Numbered from the stretch's first letter, positions 18,155-27,204 are shown. The stretch is 64,000 nt of DNA from Konateibacter massiliensis (GCF_900184995.1 NZ_LT860099.1:2046886-2110885); one strand, 5' to 3'. A program made the numbers and translations. Notes: generated from the letters alone by a model not told the origin.

Positions 18155-18931
18155 TTGAACATTACGATAAATAACATAAAAACAAATTATATCGTGGAGG
18201 GTGAAGGAGAAACCGTCCTGATGCTTCACGGCTGGGGCTCAAATATTCAGCCCTTTGCCCCGTTAATCAAGCATCTTTCCCCGCATTACAAGGTATATGC
18301 TCTTGATATGCCGGGCTTCGGACAAAGTGAAGAGCCTCCTATGCCTTGGGAAGTCGATGATTTTGTCAATTTTATCATTCAGTTTACAAAGGAAATGAAA
18401 ATCGAGAGTGCCGTTCTAATCGGGCATTCTTTCGGGGGCGAGTGCATTATCAAGCTGGCGAATATCGATTCACTTCCTTTTACCATAAACAAAATTATAC
18501 TGATGGGCTCTGCGGGAATCAGACGTCCGAAGACAATGAGACAAAAGCTGAAAATTCGCAAGTATAAGCTTGGAAAATGGTTTTTGCAGCTTAAGCCGGT
18601 GAAGCTTTTATATCCGGATGCCTTAGAACAGCTTCAGGCAAAAAGCGGCTCTGCCGATTACCGCGCTGCTTCGCCGCTTATGCGCCAGTCCTTTGTGAAG
18701 GTAGTCAATGAAAATCTGGGCGAGCATTACTTTACGAATATAAAGCCTTCCACTCTTTTAATCTGGGGTGAGAATGACACGGCTACCCCGTTGATTGACG
18801 GACAGTACATGGAAAAGAACATTCCGGGTGCCGGACTTGTCACCATAAAAAGCGCTGGACACTATGTCTTCTTAGACCAAGCATATACGGTTCACAAGGT
18901 AATTGATTCATTTTTAAATATAAAGGAGTAA
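18155..18931 (+). CDS. Alpha/beta hydrolase
   Basis: This 258-residue protein has the alpha/beta hydrolase fold: HGWGSN (oxyanion region, near 25), the nucleophile serine in GHSFGGE (near 91), an aspartate region LLIWGEND (near 206), and the catalytic histidine in SAGHYVF (near 232). No signal peptide is seen. The start is taken as TTG 18155, after AAAGGA; the nearby ATG at 18145 is out of frame. It lies 3 bp before a membrane Mur ligase gene and ddl, so it is translated with cell-wall genes. The substrate is unknown; an ester or peptide-precursor role would be a guess. Confidence 0.82.
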   Translation: MNITINNIKTNYIVEGEGETVLMLHGWGSNIQPFAPLIKHLSPHYKVYALDMPGFGQSEEPPMPWEVDDFVNFIIQFTKEMKIESAVLIGHSFGGECIIKLANIDSLPFTINKIILMGSAGIRRPKTMRQKLKIRKYKLGKWFLQLKPVKLLYPDALEQLQAKSGSADYRAASPLMRQSFVKVVNENLGEHYFTNIKPSTLLIWGENDTATPLIDGQYMEKNIPGAGLVTIKSAGHYVFLDQAYTVHKVIDSFLNIKE

Positions 18932-18934
18932 CGA

Positions 18935-20503
18935 ATGTTTAATTTTATTTTATTACTATGCTACATCGCAGCTTTTACATGGATATTTACGGTACTGCTT
19001 CTCTATTACATCCACATGTTCCAGTTAAATTCCTATAAGCCGAAGGAACATAGGGCATGGATGAAATTACCGGAAAATTCCCTCAAAATCAAACTGCTTG
19101 ACCTGCAATTTGCCGCAGCCATGCTGTTTGCTATTTTTCTTGGCAAGACAGGAATGATTATTGCCATCTTGATATTCTGCTTTATGGCGTTTATGAATAA
19201 GCCTGCAAAAGCGAAAAAGCCGCTTGTTTACACAAAGCGTGTGAAGCGTATGCTGCTCACCGCGTATCTTTTGTACGCATTGCTGCTTATTGTTTTCGTG
19301 ATTGTGCATGCGAATACATTTGCATTTGAAGTGGCATTTTTCCTGTTTGGACTTCTTGTCTCCGACATGGTGCTGATTTCCAACTTAATCAACAAACCGA
19401 TGGAAACTGCAATCAACAACGGTTTTATCAATGAAGCAAGAAAAATGATTGACGACATGCCAAATCTTACTGTTATCGGTGTGACCGGAAGCTACGGAAA
19501 AACGAGTGTAAAGTTCTTCCTGCAAAAGCTTTTATCTGCCAAATACAATGTACTTGTCACTCCTAAAAACTTTAATACCACCCTCGGCGTTGTCCGTACT
19601 ATTCGAGAAAATCTGCGTGCCACCCATGAGATATTTGTCTGCGAGATGGGCGCAAAAAATATTGGTGATATCAAAGAAATCTGTGATCTCGTTCACCCTA
19701 CTCACGGTGTGATTACCTCAATCGGGCCGCAGCATTTGGAGAGCTTTTTGACAATTGATAATGTTATAAAAACCAAGTTTGAACTTGCCGATTCCGTCGG
19801 CAAAAGAGGCAAGGTATTTTTAAACTATGACAATGAATATATTGTAAATCATAAGACTGACAACGATATTATCACCTATGGAGTTCATAACGAAACAGCT
19901 GATTTCCACCCTTATGATATTCATTCTTCAAGCGCCGGCTCCTCTTTTAAACTAAAGGACGAAGCAGGAAAAGAATGGACATTTTCGACAAAGCTGATTG
20001 GCGAGCACAATGTTTTAAATATTGCAGGTGCTATCGCAGTGGCATACAGCCTCGGCATATCAATGGAGGCTCTTGCTATTCAGGTGAGACGTTTGGAGAG
20101 TGTTCCGCACCGTTTACAGCTCGTTAAGGGAAACAATGCACTTATTATTGACGATGCGTATAATTCCAATCCTAGCGGTGCAAAAGCGGCGTTAGACACC
20201 TTAAATACCTTTGACGGAGTAAAAATTGTCGTGACACCGGGTATGGTAGAGCTTGGAAGCAAGCAAGAGGAATGTAATAAAATATTCGGCACACAGATTG
20301 CAGAGATTTGTGATTATGCCGTTTTGGTTGGTCCAAAGCAGACCGAACCGATACAGCAGGGATTGAAGGAAGCAAACTATCCGGCATCCCAGACTTATGT
20401 TGCACAGGATTTAACGGATGCGCTGGCATTTGTAGAGAGATTAAACACAAACGGTGTTCAAAAAATTGTATTATTGGAAAATGATTTACCGGATAATTAT
20501 TAA
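18935..20503 (+). CDS. Membrane-anchored Mur ligase, MurF-like
   Basis: This 522-residue ATP-dependent ligase resembles MurF, which adds D-Ala-D-Ala to the UDP-MurNAc-tripeptide. Instead of the usual N-terminal UDP-binding domain it has about 160 residues with four or so hydrophobic segments (about 1-28, 52-88, 104-126, 130-152). The central ATPase domain then follows: GVTGSYGKTS P-loop near 183, NFNTTLGVVRT, CEMGAKNIGDI and GEHNVLNIAGAIAVA. The C-terminal domain has DDAYNSNPSG. ATG 18935 follows AAAGGAG. It is 18 bp upstream of ddl, whose product would be its D-Ala-D-Ala donor. The missing uridine-binding domain suggests a membrane-bound or non-canonical substrate; a normal murF probably lies elsewhere. 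Confidence 0.85.
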   Translation: MFNFILLLCYIAAFTWIFTVLLLYYIHMFQLNSYKPKEHRAWMKLPENSLKIKLLDLQFAAAMLFAIFLGKTGMIIAILIFCFMAFMNKPAKAKKPLVYTKRVKRMLLTAYLLYALLLIVFVIVHANTFAFEVAFFLFGLLVSDMVLISNLINKPMETAINNGFINEARKMIDDMPNLTVIGVTGSYGKTSVKFFLQKLLSAKYNVLVTPKNFNTTLGVVRTIRENLRATHEIFVCEMGAKNIGDIKEICDLVHPTHGVITSIGPQHLESFLTIDNVIKTKFELADSVGKRGKVFLNYDNEYIVNHKTDNDIITYGVHNETADFHPYDIHSSSAGSSFKLKDEAGKEWTFSTKLIGEHNVLNIAGAIAVAYSLGISMEALAIQVRRLESVPHRLQLVKGNNALIIDDAYNSNPSGAKAALDTLNTFDGVKIVVTPGMVELGSKQEECNKIFGTQIAEICDYAVLVGPKQTEPIQQGLKEANYPASQTYVAQDLTDALAFVERLNTNGVQKIVLLENDLPDNY

Positions 20504-20521
20504 GGAAAGAGGATTTGAAGC

Positions 20522-21715
20522 ATGAAAATTAAAGTAGGTGTGTTTTTTGGCGGTCAGAGCGTTGAGCATGAGGTATCCATTATTTCAGGCATACAGGCAG
20601 TTTACGCGTTTGGCAGGGAAAAATATGATATTATCCCAATCTATATCACAAAGGATAACGAGATGTATGTGGGCGAAAACATCGGTGATATCGAGTCATA
20701 CAAGGATATACCGGCTCTTTTGAAAAAGAGTCAGAAGATTATATTGGTAAATGAAAATAAGAAGCTGAATTTAGTTCGCTATCCGATGAAAAAATTCGGA
20801 AACAATGTCGTTGACTACATCGACCTTGCTTTTCCGATTGTACATGGAACTAATGTGGAAGACGGAACCTTACAGGGCTTTTTCCGCACCTTATGTATTC
20901 CGTATGTAGGTCCGGACGTAACTGCTTCCGCTGTCGGTATGGATAAATACGTTATGAAAACTGTTCTGAAAGACAACGATATTCCGGTTCTTGATTGCGT
21001 CTGCTGTGATGTGAAGCATTATCATGCAAATCCGGGCAGTACACTTGATAAAGTGGAGGAAAAAATCGGTTATCCGGTCATCGTAAAGCCGGTTAATCTT
21101 GGCTCCAGTGTCGGTATCAAGGTAGCAAAAGACCGCTCTGAGCTGGAGACCGCTTTTGACTATGCATTCCAGTTCTCCGGCAAATTATTGGCAGAAAAGG
21201 CGATTACGAAGCTTCGCGAAATCAACTGCTCCGTTCTTGGCGATTACGAGAGCGCAGAAGCATCTGAGTGTGAGGAACCGGTAGGCTCCGATGAGATTTT
21301 GAGCTATGAAGATAAATATTTATCAAGCGGCAGTTCCAAATCAGAAGGCGGCTCAAAGGGCATGACCAGTCTTTCCCGCAAGCTTCCTGCTCCTCTCTCT
21401 CCTGAGAAGCGAGAAGAAATCCGCTCCTTGGCGGTAAAAACCTTTCAGGTATTGAATTGCAGCGGTGTTTCCAGAATTGACTTTATGATTGATACGGAGA
21501 CTGACCAGCTCTATGTAAACGAAATCAACACAATTCCGGGGTCCTTAGCCTTCTATCTGTGGGAGCCTGTCGGAGTCAAATATGATGAACTGTTAGACCG
21601 CATGGTTACACTCGCTTTAAAGCGTGATCGTGAATTAAGCGAAATTTCCTACTCCTTTGACACAAATATTTTGTCCGGTGTGAAACTTGGCGGAATGAAA
21701 GGAGCTAAGCTGTAA
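20522..21715 (+). CDS. ddl: D-alanine--D-alanine ligase
   Basis: This 397-residue ATP-grasp enzyme joins two D-alanines for peptidoglycan. Conserved points are GGQSVEHEVSI (9-20), PIVHGTNVEDGTLQGFF (near 104), YPVIVKPVNLGSSVG (ATP-grasp, near 187), NCSGVSRIDFMID and NEINTIPGS (metal site, near 335-342). The omega loop, SYEDKYL then LPAPL, carries an extra Ser/Gly/Lys-rich stretch of about 18 residues (near 261-279), and the protein is longer than the usual 300-370. ATG 20522 follows GGAAAGAGG. It closes the hydrolase/Mur ligase/ddl operon, and its stop codon lies inside the terminator stem. Confidence 0.94.
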   Translation: MKIKVGVFFGGQSVEHEVSIISGIQAVYAFGREKYDIIPIYITKDNEMYVGENIGDIESYKDIPALLKKSQKIILVNENKKLNLVRYPMKKFGNNVVDYIDLAFPIVHGTNVEDGTLQGFFRTLCIPYVGPDVTASAVGMDKYVMKTVLKDNDIPVLDCVCCDVKHYHANPGSTLDKVEEKIGYPVIVKPVNLGSSVGIKVAKDRSELETAFDYAFQFSGKLLAEKAITKLREINCSVLGDYESAEASECEEPVGSDEILSYEDKYLSSGSSKSEGGSKGMTSLSRKLPAPLSPEKREEIRSLAVKTFQVLNCSGVSRIDFMIDTETDQLYVNEINTIPGSLAFYLWEPVGVKYDELLDRMVTLALKRDRELSEISYSFDTNILSGVKLGGMKGAKL

Positions 21716-21736
21716 TCTTTGATTACAGCTTAGCTC
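21702..21736. terminator. Terminator shared by ddl and the diguanylate cyclase gene
   Basis: GAGCTAAGCTGTAATC and GATTACAGCTTAGCTC form a perfect 16-bp stem with a TTT loop. The stem begins inside the ddl coding sequence. It separates two convergent genes. Confidence 0.8.
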
Positions 21737-21758
21737 ATAAAATGGGCACTTGCTTTTG

Positions 21759-22958
21759 TTAGTAATTATTGTATGTACTGGCTCTGAGGTTTTCTGCCAT
21801 TATTTCTCTGCTATTCATTGTAATTTTGTTTCTGCCGTTGTTTTTCGAAAAATAAAGCTGGGTGTCCGCTTTCTCGATTAACTCATAAATTGAATTGGAG
21901 GGACTTGCTTTCATATCCGCAATGCCCATGCTCACGGTAACTTCAGGGTGGGTGGCCATTTCACCTGCCTTAATATGGAGAGATGCAATTCTCTCCTGAA
22001 CATTGAGCGCTATTTCTATTCCTTCCTCCTGACTATAGTCGGTCAGAACAATTACAAATTCCTCACCGCCATAACGCACAACAAATTCCGTTTTTCTGGC
22101 GGCAATATCATAGATGCTCTCTGAAATATCTTTCAGGCACTGATCCCCTGCTACATGTCCATAGGTATCATTGTAATTTTTAAAATGGTCAATATCAATC
22201 ATAACAACAAGAACGGTTTTTCGAGAGTCGCTCCACTGTCCCCATATCTGTGAGAGCTTTTCCTCGAATCCTCTGCGGTTTAACAAATTGGTCAGCCTGT
22301 CTACCTCACCGAGTGTTCGGATAGCAAACAATGCTTTCTTCTCTACAATATAATGGTAATAGCGGCTTGTCATAATTGCCACAGCCGTAAATGCAATCAT
22401 AATGATAATTCCCATGTATCTGCTTATATACAGCTCTGCGTAAGATGTGTCTGCGAGCATAGCTACCGTTACCGCCGCATTAAGCAGCGTAAAGGCAAGC
22501 ATTTCGGTAAACGCACCGATATAAAAACCTGCAAGCAGAAACATAAGAAAATAATAATACACAATTGTATGATAGGTATGAATTTCTGTGTATAGTTCCC
22601 TTAATCCTGCTATATTAATGCTTATCCAAAAAGTGATACAAATAAATTGTTGAATTTTTAACGATTGAATCATGCCGTTGTGAATAAAATACCAGAGTAT
22701 CCCGAAAGTCAGGGTAATAAAAAGCATAACAATGCCAATATCTCCCCGCCACATTTGACTTGCTCTTAAAATAATTTTCGTGACAGAAATAATCACAAGG
22801 ATAATGCTCACAATAAGCATATGTGAAATATTATCCTTTATCATATATTCATTTACTTCCTGATGCTCTCTATCTTTTCTATTTGAATAATGAAAGAACA
22901 GGATTTTAAGCTTATTCGGCATTATATTGCCAATTTTAGAACTTCTGCCATCCTCCAT
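21759..22958 (-). CDS. Membrane diguanylate cyclase (GGDEF domain)
   Basis: This protein of about 399 residues is predicted to make cyclic di-GMP. The N-terminal half (about 45-210) has several hydrophobic segments of an MASE-like sensor. The C-terminal GGDEF domain starts at DRLTNLLNRRGFEEKL and has the active-site loop RYGGEEFVIVL, with DIDHFKNYNDTYGH before it, so it should be catalytic. No EAL domain or PAS fold is seen. ATG 22958 is preferred over 22976 because GGGGGA lies 7 bp upstream of it. No operon partner is seen: ddl converges on it, and a spore-type gene lies upstream. Confidence 0.9.
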   Translation of the reverse strand: MEDGRSSKIGNIMPNKLKILFFHYSNRKDREHQEVNEYMIKDNISHMLIVSIILVIISVTKIILRASQMWRGDIGIVMLFITLTFGILWYFIHNGMIQSLKIQQFICITFWISINIAGLRELYTEIHTYHTIVYYYFLMFLLAGFYIGAFTEMLAFTLLNAAVTVAMLADTSYAELYISRYMGIIIMIAFTAVAIMTSRYYHYIVEKKALFAIRTLGEVDRLTNLLNRRGFEEKLSQIWGQWSDSRKTVLVVMIDIDHFKNYNDTYGHVAGDQCLKDISESIYDIAARKTEFVVRYGGEEFVIVLTDYSQEEGIEIALNVQERIASLHIKAGEMATHPEVTVSMGIADMKASPSNSIYELIEKADTQLYFSKNNGRNKITMNSREIMAENLRASTYNNY

Positions 22959-23076
22959 CGCATATCCCCCAAGCATGTAAACATTACTTTAGACCTACTT
23001 ATAGTATATAAGCAATTTTTCCAAATTTCAATATTTTTTCGACATATTTGTATATTTTTTGCATAAATTCTTGAAA

Positions 23077-24351
23077 TTATAATTTATCTATTATATAGAG
23101 AGAATTTAATACGGACCAGTTTGCCTGAAATTTACGCATCAGATTCCAGTAACCGCCGCCAAGAAGATTGTATTCCTGAATCAGCCTTAATTTTGCCTCA
23201 ATGCTTCTGGCATCCTCAAACCATACGACATGCTGTACACCCGCTTCATCAAAATAATAGAAAAAAGGTGTCATTGCCGTTGTGTCAAATTCGATTACAG
23301 CATTGTACCTTGCTGCAATGTCAATTGCCTCTGTGTTTCCGATGATGACTGCCTCGCTCTCGCCCCTGACATACGGCAGTTTCCAATCGTAAGCATAGTT
23401 TGGAATTCCAAGCATAATTTTATTGACATCTATCTCCGTGATTGCATATTCCACCACTCTTCGCACCTGATCAAGCGGTGCCACCGCCATCGGCGGTCCA
23501 TACAGATAGCCCCATTCGTAAGTCATCAAAAGAACGGTATCGGCAATCTCACCGATACGTGCATAGTCATGTGCCTGATAAATAAGCCCCGGCTGATCGG
23601 CGGACGTTTTCGGCGCCAAATCTACATTTACAATAAAGCCTTCCGCATGGAGTCTTGTCGTGACAGCCTCAATAAAGGTAATGTAGTTCTCACGGCTTCG
23701 TATAAATTCAAAGTCGATATCCAAACCTACATAACCTTTAATATACATTGTATTGATAATATTTGTGATAAGTGTCTCCCTTGCGACAGGGTCGCCGAAC
23801 AGCTTTTCCGCGTGCTCATTGCTGAAATTTCCCTCTTCATCTATGGAGGAAATAAGCATCATAGGGGAGGCTCTAAAGGCATACGCCTCTCTTATCAAAA
23901 CCTCATCGTCAATCGGAATCAGTTCTCCTGTCTCGGTAAAACCGTAACCGAATATCGTCAGCAGTGTCATATAGGTGAGAGCCGTTCTCAAGGTCTCCAT
24001 ATTGATGAACGGATAGGCATATCCATTAAACCGCCCCTCTCTCAGCTTTTCCCCCTCGTAAGATATGACAAGCACTTCGCCCGCATTTAGCGTGCGATTG
24101 TTAATCAATGCCGGATTGTTTTGCAATAAATTAATCTCATCAATTCCATATTGCGCAGCTATTCCCTGTATTGTCTCGCCTGCCGCCACGGTATGAGTCG
24201 TCTCCGGTATGAGCACGACGAGTGCCTGACCGACCACAAGCCGATTGACATTCTCTATTCCGTTATCCGTGATAAGTCTCTCTGCCGAAACTCCATATTG
24301 TGCTGCTATACTGTTTATTGTTTCTCCCTGATTTACAACGTGAATAATCAA
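23077..24351 (-). CDS. LysM-GH18 spore-type peptidoglycan hydrolase
   Basis: This 424-residue protein has two N-terminal LysM repeats (about 2-48, VNQGETINSIAAQYGV; about 52-97, AAGETIQGIAAQYGI) and a C-terminal GH18 domain. The GH18 signature GLDIDFEF near residue 208 keeps the DxDxE catalytic acid. No signal peptide is present. This design matches SleL/YaaH-type cortical fragment-lytic enzymes and coat proteins of spores, so a role in spore germination is likely. The start is TTG 24351, with only GGGAAAA upstream; no ATG is in frame nearby. It stands alone between the cyclase gene and ilvN. Confidence 0.88.
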   Translation of the reverse strand: MIIHVVNQGETINSIAAQYGVSAERLITDNGIENVNRLVVGQALVVLIPETTHTVAAGETIQGIAAQYGIDEINLLQNNPALINNRTLNAGEVLVISYEGEKLREGRFNGYAYPFINMETLRTALTYMTLLTIFGYGFTETGELIPIDDEVLIREAYAFRASPMMLISSIDEEGNFSNEHAEKLFGDPVARETLITNIINTMYIKGYVGLDIDFEFIRSRENYITFIEAVTTRLHAEGFIVNVDLAPKTSADQPGLIYQAHDYARIGEIADTVLLMTYEWGYLYGPPMAVAPLDQVRRVVEYAITEIDVNKIMLGIPNYAYDWKLPYVRGESEAVIIGNTEAIDIAARYNAVIEFDTTAMTPFFYYFDEAGVQHVVWFEDARSIEAKLRLIQEYNLLGGGYWNLMRKFQANWSVLNSLYIIDKL

Positions 24352-24410
24352 ATCTTTTTTCCCGCCATTATGCGCCTTAGCTAATTATATGCGGTTTATC
24401 ATGTATGAAT

Positions 24411-24440
24411 GACAGTTCAGCCATGCTATTCATAATTTGG
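24411..24440. repeat. Partial copy of the TAACAGTTCAGCC repeat
   Basis: GACAGTTCAGCCATG, then ATTCATAAT, resembles the reverse complement of the right end of the 3078-3259 element. Only one end is recognisable; it sits between ilvN and the LysM-GH18 gene. Confidence 0.5.
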
Positions 24441-24482
24441 CTGATAAGCTATTCGCAAAAGCATGAGTTCTCCACCAAATTA

Positions 24483-24980
24483 TTACCGGTTTGAAATGCT
24501 GATTGACTCAATTGCTACGCTTCCGCCGCGCACTACCTCAATGTTTGTAAATTCCTTTGCCGCCATATGAATCAACTCATCATTTTTCTTCTCGGTCTGC
24601 ACGCACTCCAATATAATGCCGGTTCTGCCCATATCTGCCACCTTCGCCTCAAACAGCTCGCCCATACGGTAGGCAAAGGTTCTCTCTTTTTCGTTTGCCG
24701 TCAGTATTTTCAGATACAAGATCTCCTTCATATGCACCGGCACATTCGTCAAATCCACAACCTTAATTACCTCTACAAAGCGGTTAAGCTGCTTTTTTAT
24801 CTGCTCAAAGGTTGCATCATCACTGTCAACACATATGGTCATTCTGGACACGGTAGGATCTTGGGTCTCTCCCACGGTCAGACTGTGAAGATTATAAGAT
24901 TTGCCGGAAAACAATCCTGAAACTCTTGCTAATACACCAACTTCATTTTCTACATATAATGACATCCATCTTTTTTTCAC
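24483..24980 (-). CDS. ilvN: Acetolactate synthase small (regulatory) subunit
   Basis: This 165-residue regulatory subunit tunes the catalytic IlvB and confers valine feedback. The ACT domain (about 4-75) begins WMSLYVENEVGVLARVSGLFSGKSYN, spanning the conserved effector-binding loop. The C-terminal ACT-like domain (about 80-160) follows, ending FTNIEVVRGGSVAIESIS. Translation starts at GTG 24980, and the ilvB stop codon overlaps its AAGGAGG ribosome site, so the two genes are coupled. The arrangement ilvB-ilvN is standard. Confidence 0.94.
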   Translation of the reverse strand: MKKRWMSLYVENEVGVLARVSGLFSGKSYNLHSLTVGETQDPTVSRMTICVDSDDATFEQIKKQLNRFVEVIKVVDLTNVPVHMKEILYLKILTANEKERTFAYRMGELFEAKVADMGRTGIILECVQTEKKNDELIHMAAKEFTNIEVVRGGSVAIESISISNR

Positions 24981-24993
24981 CCTAGTGCCCTCC

Positions 24994-26727
24994 TTAACAT
25001 TCCAAAATCATTTCGTTCAAAGCATTTCCGCCCGGTATAATCGGCAGTACCAGCTCATCGCTCTCTATAATAAATTCAATAATCGTCGGTCCTTCTTGAT
25101 TTGCAAGCGCCTCATCAAATGCTTTTTTGATATCCTCTTCCTCAAATACACGGATGCCCTTTGCCCCATAGCTGTCTGCCAGCTTTACAAAATCAGGTGA
25201 ATAAGGCGGACATTCTTTGTTTTTGTCGAAGCAGTTTTTCTTACAGCTTCTCGTACAGCGAAGACAGGTACTTGCATATCTTCTGTCGTAATACAAATGC
25301 TGCATTTCTCTTACCATACCAAGATAGCTGTTGTTAAAAATACAGATAACAAGCGGAAGCTCACATGCCATCGCTGTCGCCATTTCCTGAATATTCATCT
25401 GCATACCGCCGTCTCCTGATATACAGACAACCTTTTTATCCGGACAGCCAAGCTTCGCTCCAATTGCAGCCGGAAGTCCAAAGCCCATTGTTCCGAGCCC
25501 TCCTGATGTCAAAAGCTTTGTTGTTCCATCCATTTTTAAATACTGTGTCGTCCACATCTGATGCTGCCCTACATCAGTTACTACGATACCGTCTTTAAAA
25601 CGCTCACTGATTTCATTTATAATTTTGTCGGGCGATAAGCCTTCCGGATTTTGAGGTGCAATCTTGTGTTCCTCCTCCCAAGCATCAATTTGAGCCTTCC
25701 ATTCGGACCAGTCCCGTATTTCCATTTTTGCGGTACGCTCCTGCATTGCCCCAATTGCAAGCTTTGCATCCGCCACAATCGGGATATCTACCTTAATGTT
25801 TCTGGAAATGGCAGAAGCCTCAATGTCTACATGAATAATCGATGCATTTGGCGCAAACCCGCTTATTCTTCCGGTAATTCTGTCATTAAATCTCGTTCCG
25901 ATTGAGATAAGCAAATCAGATTCGCTGATTGCCATATTGGAGGCATAGGAGCCATGAAGTCCGATATTTCCTACATAAAATTCATGGTCAGTCGGAATTG
26001 CTCCTTTTCCCATAATCGTCGTGATAACCGGAATGCGAAGCTTATTAACCAAATCAGCAAGCTCTGCTTCTGCCCTCGCCAGCTTCACACCACCGCCAAT
26101 CAAAAATACGGGCTTTTTCGCCTTCTCAACCATTTCCATTGCCTTTTTAATCTGCCCCAAATGAACGGAGGTATTTGGCTTGTAGCCACGGATGGAAATC
26201 GGCTGTTCAAAATCGTCTTCCCCCATAGCAAGCTGGATATCCTTTGGAATATCTATCAGTACAGGTCCGGGCTTCCCGGTTCTTGCGATAAAAAATGCCT
26301 CTTTTATAATTCTTGCTAAATCCTTTCTGTCTCGAACCGTAACGGCATATTTGCATATGCTTCTCGTAATACCAACTATATCAACCTCCTGAAAGGCATC
26401 GTTTCCAATCAGGTTCTTTGATACCTGACCTGTGAAGCATACAAGAGGAATACTGTCATAATTTGCCGTTGCAATTCCCGTAACCAAATTAGTGGCACCC
26501 GGACCGCTCGTAACAAGGCATACCCCTACTTTTCCTGTCGCGCGGGCATAACCGTCTGCCGCATGAATCAAACCCTGCTCATGTCGAGGAAGAATAACCT
26601 CAATGTCCTTTTGCTTATACAGCTCATCAAACAAATCAATTGCATAGCCGCCCGGATAACCGAATAAGATGTCTACGCCTTCTCTTTTTAATACTTCAAC
26701 AAATGCCTGTGTTCCTTTTCTCTTCAT
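24994..26727 (-). CDS. ilvB: Acetolactate synthase large (catalytic) subunit, with a cysteine-rich insertion
   Basis: This 577-residue thiamine-diphosphate enzyme condenses two pyruvates to acetolactate, or pyruvate with 2-ketobutyrate, in branched-chain amino-acid synthesis. Visible motifs are GYPGGYAIDLFDEL with the catalytic glutamate region PRHEQGLIHAADGYAR near 50, and the ThDP motif GDGGMQMNIQEMATA...NNSYLGMVREMQ. Straight after this motif, at about 488-506, lies an unusual insertion with cysteines at 488, 491, 495, 499 and 506 (C-x2-C-x3-C-x3-C-x6-C). ATG 26727 follows GGAGGCAA. It is the first gene of ilvBN, behind a T-box leader. Confidence 0.95.
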   Translation of the reverse strand: MKRKGTQAFVEVLKREGVDILFGYPGGYAIDLFDELYKQKDIEVILPRHEQGLIHAADGYARATGKVGVCLVTSGPGATNLVTGIATANYDSIPLVCFTGQVSKNLIGNDAFQEVDIVGITRSICKYAVTVRDRKDLARIIKEAFFIARTGKPGPVLIDIPKDIQLAMGEDDFEQPISIRGYKPNTSVHLGQIKKAMEMVEKAKKPVFLIGGGVKLARAEAELADLVNKLRIPVITTIMGKGAIPTDHEFYVGNIGLHGSYASNMAISESDLLISIGTRFNDRITGRISGFAPNASIIHVDIEASAISRNIKVDIPIVADAKLAIGAMQERTAKMEIRDWSEWKAQIDAWEEEHKIAPQNPEGLSPDKIINEISERFKDGIVVTDVGQHQMWTTQYLKMDGTTKLLTSGGLGTMGFGLPAAIGAKLGCPDKKVVCISGDGGMQMNIQEMATAMACELPLVICIFNNSYLGMVREMQHLYYDRRYASTCLRCTRSCKKNCFDKNKECPPYSPDFVKLADSYGAKGIRVFEEEDIKKAFDEALANQEGPTIIEFIIESDELVLPIIPGGNALNEMILEC

Positions 26728-26760
26728 TTTGATTGCCTCCTGTTTTATTGATAGACTATA

Positions 26761-26850
26761 CGGAATGTGCTAAAGCACATTCCGTGCGCCCGAGCGGGTT
26801 GCATAACAACAACTTCCACTCCGCGAGGTGCGCATAATAGTTTTTTATAA
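26761..26850. repeat. Hairpin plus GCGCCCGAGC-type repeat, copy B
   Basis: CGGAATGTGC-TAAA-GCACATTCCG (26761-26784) is followed by GCGCCCGAGCGGGTTGCATA, matching copy A at 18094. It then has CTTCCACTCCGCGAGGTGCG and CATAATAG, which resembles the block near 59800. It lies between the T-box terminator and ilvB, so it is part of the ilvB mRNA leader. Confidence 0.5.
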
Positions 26851-26874
26851 GAAAATTCATCTGAATTTTTTTAT

Positions 26875-27198
26875 AAAAAAACGCCCCAAGCTACTATTGT
26901 TTATTAGCTTAGGGCGAATATTCATCCGTGTTACCACCTAAATTCAGAAATCTCTTCTGCACTCTGTCAGTACGGAAATGCTGCTGACAAAGAAACTATC
27001 AGTACAGACAAATCGATACCGTTTTCCATATAACGTCGGAAACCACGTTGAAGCCTACTTAAGATTGCTCTTGTTCGGTTCACTGCTCAAAGGCTACTTC
27101 CATACTTCCCTCATAAAGATTCGCACCAACCATCTTCTCTCTGAAACTTAGGTGAGTATGTACTCCTCCTCGTCACTGCATTTATTTTTTTGATATTG
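26875..27198 (-). promoter_or_regulatory. T-box leader controlling ilvBN
   Basis: On the minus strand the leader runs from the promoter to an intrinsic terminator. It contains GAGGAGTA and AGAGAG elements of stem I, a GGTTGGTGCGA apical motif, and the T-box sequence AATTTAGGTGGTAACACGG (26944-26926). The terminator follows: CGCCCTAAGCTA pairs with TAGCTTGGGGCG (26916-26882), then a T-run. The UGGU tRNA-binding bulge fits a discriminator A, as in Ile, Leu and Val tRNAs. I could not fix the specifier codon by eye; a branched-chain amino acid is expected from the genes. Confidence 0.9.
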
Positions 27199-27204
27199 TT
27201 CTTG

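Noticed and set aside
23230..24090. 286-codon plus-strand ORF within the LysM-GH18 gene
   Set aside because: It is antisense to intact LysM and GH18 motifs and has no ribosome site.
26875..27198. Assignment of the T-box specifier codon
   Set aside because: Stem I could not be folded with certainty by eye, so no codon is claimed.
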